Positions 33,531 to 44,683 of a DNA stretch of 64,000 nt are shown piece after piece; within the stretch, counting starts at the first letter, position 1; every line of letters begins with the position of its first letter. The notes below the pieces were generated by a model that worked only from the letters and a program-made list of their open reading frames with translations, had not been told where the DNA came from and searched no databases. Origin of the DNA: Toxorhynchites rutilus septentrionalis (Eukaryota; Arthropoda; Insecta; Diptera; Culicidae); NCBI RefSeq assembly GCF_029784135.1, contig NC_073745.1:242015946-242079945 (forward strand), written 5' to 3'. The position numbers were made by a program, and so were the translations under genes.

Positions 33531-34380
33531 TACAGCTGACCCGGCAAATTAAGTCCCGTCACAATTTATTTTTTTGTTATTAATACCTCCAAACATTCAC
33601 GTTTTCTTACTTACGATCATGGGCCCAATCGCAGAACTGTTCATTGATTCATCTTCTAATTTACCCTTTACAATTTACTTTTTATATAAATTTCCTCCTA
33701 CCAAAACTCGTCATTATCATATCAGATTATGTTCAGACACAATTCTCGTTCAAAATTTTTCAATCACTTGCAAATAACATGTTTCTCCGTTACATCGAAT
33801 AAATGTTTGATACAGAAACTGTGATAGAATGAAGATAGCCCTAAATCGGATAATTACTTCTTCGAGTTTTGCTCTTATCAACACATTCGATGATCCATTT
33901 CTATTTATATAGATAGAAGAAGATATAGGAGTGCGTTTTGGTACCTTAAATTCCATTTCCACTTTCGAACAAAAATCAATTTCGTTGGCGCAAACATCAA
34001 ATAGACAAACAATCCATATAATCATACCATCATAGAAACCTTTGTCGTACCCAAACACCCTCACATCCCAAATTTGGGTTCGTTTGTTTGATTAATTCTC
34101 GAGTTATGCTGAAATTTGTGTTTTAGAGAGGGGGAAGAATTATTAAACCACCACAAAAACGTTTATTGCCTCCATGAAACATACCAAATTTGGTTCCACT
34201 TGCTTGATTAGTGCTCGAGTTATGCAGAAAATTGTGTTTCATGGAAGTTTTCTTATTTTTATTAGAGTGCCCATTTCTATTTTAGGGTGGTCCAACTATT
34301 CTTTTAACCCTTTTTTTCCGAGAATCACTACTGAACCGATTCCGATGATCAACACATCAAATTGAAGCCAATTAGCTAGT
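33531..34380 (+). mobile_element. Repeat E copy 4
   Basis: Begins with CAGCTGACCCGGCAAATTAA and contains the shared block GTTCATTGATTCATCTTCTA, about two tandem units (ATTAATTCTCGAGTTATGC; CTTGATTAGTGCTCGAGTTA) and fades near 34380 without a GACA tail. Non-coding. Confidence 0.6.
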
Positions 34381-34429
34381 ATTCTCTGAAAAAATACGAA
34401 ATGCGGAAACAAATTAATTTTGCTTTTGT

Positions 34430-37400
34430 AATTATGATTGTTTTTGTTTTTCTTAGTTTACATGGTCTCGCGACCAAGGGCGCTATATAACATCGCAATA
34501 GATCAAACTAATGGTCGCAGTGGTTCAATGCTCCTACATAAGAAGGGCGCTATATTTTTTCTTGACAGCTGCGAGTTTTTTACATAACATATCAGCAATT
34601 CCAAATGAAATCGTCCTAAAAATGCAGATTTTAAAAACTTGTATTTTTGATTCCAATGAAAGTGTGTATTCCGTTTGGGTTGGAGGAAATATGAGTTTTC
34701 GACTCAAGCGTAACTTCTGAAAAGGGCGTATCGATTTGAGTAAGAGAAGTCTTTGATAATTTATATCTCAAAAACTATGAGTCGTACCGAAATAGTGTCT
34801 TAGAAAGAGTTATAGGGTATTGATGGTTGAATATGGAAAAAATGTACACTGAGAAAAAAAAATTAGTACTCTTTTTTTATTTACAAAATAAAAATTCAAT
34901 TTGCCATATCCAAAATACATATTTTTCAATTTTTTTTTATTTTTTCATACAAAACAGAAGTCATGTAGAGAATTCAAAAAATGGGTCCAAGATGGTAAAA
35001 TTATTTTTGACGAACTTTGTGGAACATCAAATTTTTAGGAATTTTCGAAACTTCGAGTTTTTGTATGTTAGCAGTCATTTTTAATCACAACTTATGAATC
35101 CTGATGTTATTTAAAACAAAAAAGGTTATTATCAATCTCATCAAATCAAAATTCAACCATTCTCGAGATATTTAAAAAAATATTTGTAATTTATTGTCTT
35201 TTTAATAGTAAATAAGCCATTTGAATATGTTTGTCGTGTTATACCATCATGTTCATGAGATTTTATGAATTCGCTTATAATTTCCAACAACTTCTCCAAA
35301 TACATCGTTATGGTAAAGACATATTGTTATCAGAGCGCGCCTTTACTCGACTGGCAGCGCTTCTCCATACATACAAACCAAACCGAAGAAACCATACCTC
35401 GACCAACAGTTTACACACAGTCCAAATGGTCAGCAGAGTAGTGGTCAATAAATATGGATAGGAATGATGAAGAGGAAAAAGAAGGAGAAATCGAAGAAAG
35501 GGAAAATAGTTTTGGAGAAGAACAAAGGTTGAAAATAAAAGTGATTTAGAAAGGAGTGATTTAGAAAGGAGGTCTAAAGAAATCTGTTAAAGCCTAAAGT
35601 CTAAAGAAATTGTTAAAGCCTAAAGATTGACTAAAGAAAGTAAAGTAAAGAAGTTTCAATAGCTGTAAACTATCTAACAGTTTATACAAAACGTACGGTG
35701 TCAAATAATCCTAACGCTACTTAAATCTAATTGCTATCATTAGTTATATTCGTCAAAAGGTAATATTTTGCCTAAATCTAGTAAAAATTATACCTAACTT
35801 AAAAATATTCTAAATCTAGTAGATTAATCTAGGAATTTGTAACCGATAATCTGAATTCACAACTTCAACGTAGTTGGCATCCCGAGAAAACATTCATCAG
35901 CTTTACTGATCAGGTGGAAATAGTAAACGTGAGTTTCAATTGTATAAGAAGAGAACCTAATCGAACTACATATATTGTTTCCTATAGGAATTTTATAATT
36001 CTTCATCCAAGTGAAAATACAAAGGATTTATAAAAACGGAGAATAGATTATTTCGGTGCGCCAACAGTTTATAAAATTCGTTACATATTACGTTACATAC
36101 ATATGTTTAGGAGTTACGTTACGAAACATTCGAAGACATGTGGGTTAATACAAAGTGTAGCGAAACTAAAAAATCTTTTTTATCTTAATACAAACTTCAA
36201 TCAATCAAAAAATTGTTGGAAATTATAAGCAAATTCATAAAATTTCATGAACATGACGGTATAACACGACAAACATATTGAAAGAGATTATTGACTATTA
36301 AAAAGATTATAAATTAAAAATATTTTTTTAAATATCTCGAGAATGGTTGAATTTAGAAGGAGATTGATAATAACATTTTTTGTTTTAAATTACATCAGAA
36401 TTCATAATTTCTGGCTAAGAATGATTGCTAACATGCAAAAATTCGAAGTCTCGAAAGTTCCTAAAAATTCGATGTTCCACAAATTTCGTCAAAAATAGTT
36501 TTACCATCTTGGGCCCATTTTTCAAATTTTCTACATGACTGCTATTTTATATGAGAAAATTGAAAATAATTTTAAAACATACAAATTTTCTTGATATCGC
36601 AAATTAAAATTTTATTTTGTAAATAAAAGAAAGGGGTACTAATTTTTATTCTTAGTGTATTTTTTTTTCAAATTAAGCCAACAATACTCAATAACTCTTT
36701 CTAACACACACATTTCGGTACGACTCATATTTTTTGAGATATAAATTATCAAAGATTTTTCTTACTCAAATCGATACGCCCTTTTCAAAAGTTACGCTTG
36801 AGTCAAAAAATGAATTCTAATGATGTATTTGGAAAAGATGTTGGAAATTATAAGCAAATTCATAAAATTTCATGAACATGACGGTATAACACGACAAACA
36901 TGTTAAAAGGGATTATTTACTATAAAAAAGACAATAAATTAGAAATATTTTTTTTTCAAATATTTCGAGAATGGCTACATTGAGAAGGAGATTGATAAGA
37001 ACCTTTTTTGTTTTAAATCACATCAGGATTCATAATTTGTCGCTAAAAATTATTGATAACATACAAAAATTGGAAGTTTCGAAAATTCCTAAAAATTCGA
37101 TGTTCCACAAAGTTCCTCAAAATAGTTTTACCACCTTGGGCCCATTTTTAAAATTTTCTGCATGACTTCTGTTTTGTATGAAAAAATATAAAAAAAAAAA
37201 TTAAAAAATATCTATTTTGGATATTGCAAATTGAATTTTTATTTTGTAAATGAAAAAAAGAGTACTATTTTTTTTTCTCAGTGTACATTTTTTTTTCATA
37301 TTCAACCATCAATACTCTATAACTCTTTCTAAGACACTATTTCGGTACGACTGATAGTTTTTGAGATGTAAATTATCAAAGATTTCTCTTACTCAAATCG

Positions 37401-37990
37401 ATACGCCTTTTTCAAAAGTTACTCTTGAGTCAAAAAATTCCCAATTGCTGTGGAAAACTCATATTTCCTCTAACCCAAACGGAATACACACTTTCATTCG
37501 AATCAAAAATACAAGTTTTTAAAATCTGCATTTTTAGGACGATTTCATTTGGATTTGCTGATATGTTATGTAAAAAAATTGGAATTGCTGATATCCAACA
37601 CTCAGATAGGCGTTATTTTTTGTTCTTGAGTTAAGATTTTACTAAGTTAACCGAAGGTACAAAAATCATTATTCCCCTTTTTTCTAAAAATGATTTTTTT
37701 TTCAAAAATTCATAACTTTCGAACCACTGGGCTGATTAGGATGATCAACATATCAATTTGAAGTCAATTGTCAGTTGGTATAATTGAATTCTAGTTGCAT
37801 AAATGTTGTATAGTCGCATAGGAATATTGAACGAAAATTGAAAACATTTTAACTTTGAAAAATCATAACTCATAAACGAAAAAAGACGCCTCTCTGATAT
37901 TCGGATATGTTATGTGAAAAAACCTCAGCTTTTAAGAAAGAATATAAAACAAATATATCTCGAGACCATGTGATAAAAAACCAATTCAAT
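34430..37990. repeat. Long foldback: inverted arms of about 0.9-1.1 kb
   Basis: The left arm (about 34440-35300) is inverted relative to the right arm (about 36838-37960). Matching blocks include GACCAAGGGCGCTATATAAC with the GTCTCGCGACC end, TTTCGGTACGACT, AAAATGGG(T/C)CCAAG and CGACAAACAT. A partial second copy of the right arm lies at 36220-36830. The spacer (about 35305-36210) is a distinct 0.9-kb sequence containing direct repeats near 35545-35650. No transposase found. It is probably a foldback element or head-to-head repeats. Confidence 0.6.
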
Positions 37991-38159
37991 TAATAATTAC
38001 GAAAACAACGTCCATCTTTTGCAAGTGTAATATTTTTTCAAAGAAGTTCATTGCCTTTAATTCGATTTGTCGACCATCGGAATCGGTCCAGTACTTCAAA
38101 AGTTATAAATTTTTGAAAAGAAGGGGAAACAGTTGATTTTTCGAGAACCCTAAAATGAA

Positions 38160-39060
38160 AATGGTCACCCTAATGAAAAAATAGAGAAATGCGGGTCTAA
38201 TGTTTTGCGGTAAAGAACAAGATTATCACTTTCACGATAGTTTGAGAGCCAGTATATCGATTTGGTATGGAATGGCTATATATTAGGGTTTTAATGAATG
38301 TATGGCAAAAAAACGACCCTAAAATTTCAAAAAGGTACCCTATACAAAATGTTCACCACGTCGAAAAAACACCCTATGCCAAATTTCAGCTCAATCGGAC
38401 TTAAGGGAGAGTGTTTTTGAGTTTTTTGAAAATCGAAAAATCACCCAAGGGGGAAGTAAAGGAAATCGGGGTTTTCGAGAATTTTTTTTGATGCCAAATG
38501 TGCATGAAACGTCGAGATCTAGTGTCATCTCGAAAAATTTTTTTTGTCAAAAATCGGCACTCTGGGACTTTTTTTGGCATGCGAAACGGAAAGTATGGTT
38601 TAGGGTGTCAATGCAAATAGTTATCTCGATTTTTCATTCGGAACATGCTACGAAATGCTGATATGCACAATAATATACCCTATGCTAAATATTAGCTCAT
38701 TCGGACTTCATTTACTGGTGTCGCATCGCAGACGTTGAAATTTGAGTTTTTTGAAAACCAAAAATCACCGGAAATTGGGTTTAAAAAAAAATTGATGCCA
38801 AATGTCTTAAAATTGCATGACACGTTGATATTTACAGTTATCTCAAAATTATTTTTTTTCAAAAATCGACTTTTCAGACAAAAAACGACCAAAACGACCA
38901 AAAACATTTTTTTTGACAAAAAAAAAATCGAGATTACTGTAAATATCGACGAGTAATGCAATTTTAAGACATTTGGCATTAAAATTATTTCTTTGAAACC
39001 TCGATTTTCGGTGATTTTTCGTTTTTCTAAAAAATTAAAATTCGAAACCTATATCATATG
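38160..39060. repeat. Foldback repeat, family C, copies 2 and 3
   Basis: An arm beginning ATTGATGCCAAATGTCTTAA at about 38791 is reversed at about 38940-38985 (TTAAGACATTTGGCAT), forming a 195-bp hairpin. A similar partial arm precedes it at 38390-38560. They match the repeat at 1630-1960. The overlapping frames on both strands inside (73-95 codons) are direct products of the palindrome. Confidence 0.6.
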
Positions 39061-39705
39061 ACATTGCCATTTGTTATTGTTGTCAGTTCGTCTTCAAATT
39101 AAAAGAAATATTGCGAGATAATGTAAAAATTGTCTACAAGCAAAGTTTGACCTTCGTTTAATAATGTATCCACTAAAGGGGTCTTGCAAAAATCTCAGCC
39201 GGGTCCCGTTGGGCGACAAACATGTTAAATCGTATAAGTTTTGCATATTTTAAGTCGCATTTGAATTATTTTCAAAACATTTTTTTCCCCTGTTGGGTGT
39301 GAACCACTGCGTCCTTTATTTTGAACTATTGTGGTATACCCCTTTTTTATACTACACTTCAAGCTTATCTACTACTTATTGATGAAGGAGTAGACTGAAA
39401 GGTATAGCGTGATAGGTGCCAATCAGGAATTTTTCAAATCATAGTTGTATGAAACAACAATCAAAGTTTGCATTGAGTCGTATATCGGTTCGACTATCAT
39501 TATAATCTCGCTATATGCGGCATTTCATATGTATTTCGTATACATTTTACTTGTCATTGTAAGGTTGAATCGTACATCGACATAACAAGTATTTAAATAC
39601 GCACTATCGTAAAATTGAACTAATAAAATCGAATGTCAGGCAGATACAGTTCGAGGGTCGCAAACATGTTTAATTTACTTCATTTTTTTCTGCGAAAAAT
39701 CGTAT
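39060..39705. other. Unassigned AT-rich sequence
   Basis: No gene, RNA or repeat edge recognised. Confidence 0.45.
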
Positions 39706-39707
39706 TA

Positions 39708-40123
39708 CAGAGTAACTTCGATATAACGTACATTTAACTTTCAAAATTAAACGTTGTATCGAATTGTACGTTATATCGAAGCATAATAAAGCATTCAGAA
39801 ACGTAGCTCATATTACTTTATTGTGTTGCTTTTTGAGAAAGTGTAATGAATAAATTCAACTAGAAGACGAATCCAACCTTTCTCAGAATATTTTCCTCCA
39901 TACTGTTGATTAAAATTTGATTCATTTGGAATCCGGAATCACAAAACAGTTGTACTTCGGGATTGGTTAAAAGTACAAGTCAAGCTTTAGTATCAAAATA
40001 CAGATAATTTTTTGTTTTTTCAGAAAAACAATATTCAAAAAATTATTCCTTACGACTTCGAAAATGTGTACGTTATATCGAGGGTACTTTATAACGAGGG
40101 TACGTTATATCGAAGTTTCCCTG
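39708..40123 (-). mobile_element. pogo-like MITE, copy 2
   Basis: Flanked by TA at 39706-39707 and 40124-40125. The ends are CAGAGTAACTTCGATATAAC and, inward from the right, CAGGGAAACTTCGATATAAC. The end with several CGATATAACGTAC repeats is on the right here, so it is inverted relative to 5112-5565. It is 416 bp and has no ORF. Confidence 0.7.
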
Positions 40124-40376
40124 TATATGCTGTAGAAAATATTTCAACAGTAAATCATATTACATCGTAAATGAGGACATATTACATCATATTATGAATC
40201 GACGTCTGGTGGTGATTTCTATTTAGGGAAGCAAATTAATCACTACGACACATTTCAGCGAGTGATTCGTATGGAGTTCCACTGCTGTGTTTTACGTATG
40301 ATAATGTGACAGAAACGGTTTAACACACATCAAAGTGAAATAAAAACGAATTCGAGTGGACAAACTTTTTTACATA

Positions 40377-40912
40377 CAGAGTCTTTCAGATTAAACGCCG
40401 AACCGTGAACCGATTTTTATTTTTAAAAAACCAAAATAAAGCTTATTCTAGGATATTTTCGATGTGACCACCCCTTTTTTCGTTTTAAATGGCGAACAAA
40501 ATTCTTCATGCACAACTCTAACATTACGACTTCGATGCTGTTGAAAATCCGAGTTATTGCTTCTTTAAGTTCATCCAAATTTTGTTACTTATTAACATAG
40601 CAACGGTCCTTCACGTACCCCCAGAGGATGTAATCGACGACGAGAAATGTTGAAATTCTTACCATAAGAGGACAATGTTTCATTAAGACTTCGGTTGCTC
40701 GATTGATACGATTTCACTAAAAATACACGTTCTAGTGAATTGTACATCTTGACACTAAAAACCATCCCATCAGACTGAACGAGTAGCCGAATATTATCAG
40801 TGTTGCAGTGTTGCAGGAAAATACAGTGTTACCATCAACGGAGCGAAAAAAAAACTTTTATAAGGAGCTATTCGATTTTTTTTTGCGTTAGTGTTTAATC
40901 TGAAAGACCCTG
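40377..40912 (-). mobile_element. Internally deleted Tc1/IS630-type element
   Basis: TA at 40375-40376 and 40913-40914. The ends are CAGAGTCTTTCAGATTAAAC and, inward from right, CAGGGTCTTTCAGATTAAAC (19 of 20 identical). It is 536 bp, about a third of an autonomous member. It still carries the 3' part of a transposase gene on the minus strand. Confidence 0.75.
40440..40650 (-). pseudogene. DDE transposase C-terminal remnant
   Basis: On the minus strand the text reads DYILWGYVKDRCYVNK, a stop, then NLDELKEAITRIFNSIEVVM. In insect Tc1/IS630-type transposases the third catalytic residue is followed by FLWGYVK(D/S)RVYVNKP and a LDELK...I helix, so this is the end of the catalytic domain and the C-terminal helices. 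The upstream two thirds, including two catalytic Asp residues, are absent. Confidence 0.65.
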
Positions 40913-40999
40913 TAATTTTTCGAACGAAGGTATATTGCAATAGAATGAGAAAATGAGAAATATTTGAAAAATAACAAACCGGATATAAATATTATTAAA

Positions 41000-43295
41000 A
41001 TTATCTATTTTTTTCGAAGATATCAAACTGATGGGGGTAGGGTTACTAGTATATCGTGTTCAAGACATTATTATAAGATCTTAGCTTTGATAATTTGTAA
41101 ACACCATGTATTGAATCGTTGCAGGACGGATTTCTTATTTTTCGTATTTAGAGGTGGCCAAAAATGAGTCCCACGCTTGCAGCAGTGGTAAAATTTTGGG
41201 CTCCTAACCGTTTATTGCATCCTGACCTTTTGTTTCGTTGAAGAATATGACCCGAATAAAATACCCATAAATCAATAAATGTTTCCGTGGCACTTCTCAT
41301 CGGATCACACTCGTTGGAAGCGATTACCCTGTTGATACCGCAGCATCACTAGCATCGATTCGTATTGATGTTTTTATGTCTGTAAGCGGATCGGGAAGAT
41401 GAGTTGTACAAGCACAGTAGCTACCCATTTCAAATAATCCTCTTTGTTGATATTTTCGAAATGTGCTCATTTCAAAGTTTTAAGTCCAATCGAAATAAAC
41501 AGACTGATTCATCGGAAGCAATAGGGTAAAAGTGCGCGCTATGATTGATGGCAACAAGTTGAATGTTTCAAGCATGTTTCTTCTCTCGACCGCGCCCGGA
41601 GATCTGCCCGGAAGCGTTGAAAGTATGAAACAAAGTGGCTACCGGCGTCGAACAACACAGAAGCTTTGTCAAAATAACGCGAATAGAATCATTAAGATGC
41701 GTAACCGGGTTTAACGTCGACAACGATCATTAGGGTAATTATCACTGGGAGCAAAATCGGGGCGAAAGAGAAAAAAAACTTAGCGTCGAATGTTTCCATT
41801 CAGGGTTTGGAAGATGACCTCTTGTCGATAAGAGTGAATCCAGGATGTAATTCGACCCCACCGCTGAGAAACGAACAAATTAGACGTCTTTTTGGTTCAA
41901 ATTTTGTTTTTTTTAAAGACTCCTCTGTGACAAAAGCAAAACAAGAAGCGAAACTCGCAACGGATTCACCATTCGGGGTTGCAATCAATCAATGATTCAA
42001 CCGGTATCTTCCGAACGAGCCAAACGAACACGCAAGTGTTGATAAAAATCTTCTGCGAAAGCCCTAAAAATACGACTCCGAGCAGTGGCTAGAGGATGTA
42101 CCATTTTATTTTAATGACATCCAATTTGTTGATATAAAACAAAACGATGCTGTTGTTGAGTCGTCTTCAATGGTGTTTATTACAGGCAGGGTGGAATCCT
42201 CCGATCGAATTGCGTTCGTTTCTAAAGTTTTCCGGGTGAATACAACCCTTCCACCGCGAAGAAGTAGCCCGTGAGTAACAGGAACATCTATCCAACAAAA
42301 GCCACGACGACAGTTTTACAACCCCACTCTTCTCATTGGCGACATTACCGATGAGCATCAGGGTCCGCTTGGTTGGATAAGTCAGTCATTCGAGAGACCA
42401 TGGCGAACGGTCTGAAATTTATTTCTTGTTGGTTTTGGAAGCATTTTTATTGGTATCTGCCGTTGTTATTCGTCATATACGATGACTAAATAAAATAGTG
42501 TGCACGCCTACTCTCCCCGAAGGTATGGAAAATAGTTTTCTGGTGAGCCACCACAGTCTGAGCCAAGATGTGGACTTGATTTGGAACGGCGCTTCCAGCT
42601 TCCAGCGGTGTGAGTTTTACTGTGGCTCGTTAATCGTTGACAGCGTATTAAAATTGTTGAACATGTCAATAAAAGCTACAGTTCGTGAGACCTTAGAACA
42701 AATTTGGGCTGTGTTTCTGGAGAGTGTTTAAATGGTGCCCGATAAGCGAATGGCAGTTCAGCTCACGGTTGGTGGCACAGTTAACTTCGACAATATATTG
42801 GTCTAGACCGAGTTTAAACACCTCCGATGGTCACTTCGCTGTGAAGCCTATAGTTTTGTCATCTCAATAAAACGCATGGATTTGGATGTTTTTCGTTCAA
42901 AATAATAGCCCCATAAGTTGTTCGAAATGACAGCCACATAAATGGTTTACATGAGTGTTCATAAGAGCGAGCGATTAGTTTATTTCAAAATTTTCAATAA
43001 CAAACGAACGAACCCAGTGCAACCAATCCATGACAAATAATTTTAACGATTATGCGATTATTGACATGAACAATCAAAAACAAAGTTTGTGTTATATCCA
43101 AAATTGTATCATTAAGTTCATTATATATACAGCACTTATTCGCTAACTTGGCGCTCGCTAACTGGGCTATAGCCCAGTTAAAAATAAGTTAAAAGTCAAA
43201 TATAAATGGCTGTCAGAACTGATGAGAGGTACTCCAATGCATCACGGATGCAGAGCTGAAGCATTCATAACAAATTATTATTAATGACGGATTTC
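41000..43295. other. Low-repeat sequence, no gene recognised
   Basis: GC-richer islands at 41500-42100 and 42160-42850. Frames of about 60-77 codons exist on both strands (41807-41995 and its antisense overlap completely) but show no domain. It could include regulatory or UTR sequence of a host gene. Confidence 0.35.
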
Positions 43296-43299
43296 ATGC

Positions 43300-44575
43300 C
43301 AACTCATCTTAGCAGTTGGCAGCACCATTCCAGATAGCAGTGAAACGTTGTGGGTGTAAAGAAATAGGTCATTGATGCAAGTACTAGAAATCTTCAAAAA
43401 AGAATTTAACTACTTTTTGAAAAGGGCCAACAATTTTTTCTTGAGTTTAGGAATAAGATGTAGAGAATTGTTCAAATTTTAATGAAAAAATACCAATTTT
43501 TTTATAGAAAATTACACCGAAAAAAAATATTTTAAAAATTGAAAATCATTTTTCTCAAAAACGATTTTTTTCAAATTCTCAAAAAAATTATATGAATAGC
43601 CCTTACCATTTGACGAAGCTCATGCCAACTCGACTGGCCGTTGGCAGCACCATTTCAGATAGCAGTGAAACGTTGTGGGTGTAAAGACATGGGTCATTTA
43701 AGCAACTTTGCATACTTGAAATATTCGAAAAATAATTAGACTACTTTTTGGAAAAAGCCAAATTTTTTTCTTATTTTTTTTACTAAAATTTATAACATAA
43801 AAACTATGATAACTACAAAATTTGTGTCAAAGGATGAAATGTAGGAAATTGTTTAAATTTTCACAAAAAAATATCAAAATTTTTTAGGAAAAAAAGTTCG
43901 CTGACAAAAAAGTTATTTTAAAAATTAAAATTTATTTTTCTCAAAAACGTTTTTTTTAAATTCCCAAAAATATATATATGAATAGCCCTTAAAATTTCCA
44001 ACAAGTCGTCCATACATCGGAAGATGGGCACTTTTAGAGGGAAAAAGTTTTTCGAAAAACAACTTCTTCATGTTTTTTTTTGAAAAAAATACAACCAATC
44101 CTAATTTTGTTTAAAGTCAAGATAGCGATGTAGCGTATTCGGCAAAGTTTTAGTTATTATTAAAATATGAACTTTTGTCCAAGACGTCAACATTCTATCT
44201 GTTATAGTTTCTGGAATATATGTCAGTTTTGTATGAAGACTCCTGGAAAAAATAATGTTTTGCCCGTAACATTTTTGTGTGTAAATTCTCACGTTTGACA
44301 TGTTCTTGACATGTTTCTAAATAGAGAAAAGTTAGCAGATCATGCAAATTGCGATAATTTATACATAAAAATGTAACGAATAGAACATTAACAGAATTTT
44401 TTCAAAGAAAAACATGAAAAAGTTTTTGTTCGAAAAACTTTTTCCATGTAAATGTGTCCATCGTCCAATGTATGGAAAACTTGTTGGAAATTTTAAGGTC
44501 TTTTTATATCTATTTTTTCAGAATTTTTAAAACATATTTTTTCGCGAAAAATTAATTTTGGCAGACTTATCTCAC
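43300..44575. repeat. Host repeat, left arm around the R4-type insertion
   Basis: Two direct copies of a unit (ATAGCAGTGAAACGTTGTGG at about 43335 and 43660) followed by AT-rich text. The arm 43610-44100 is the inverted counterpart of 48680-49050 on the other side of the retrotransposon. The segment 43990-44510 is itself palindromic (ATTTCCAACAAGT near 43996; CTTGTTGGAAAT near 44478). Confidence 0.6.
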
Positions 44576-44683
44576 TTCTTAACTAGGCGAACCTAGCCAG
44601 AATTTTCACCTGCCCCCGGGCTTCTGAATGCCAAAGGGAGACTAGGCTCTGCGGAATGCACGTATCTGCATGCTCGTGCTGTT

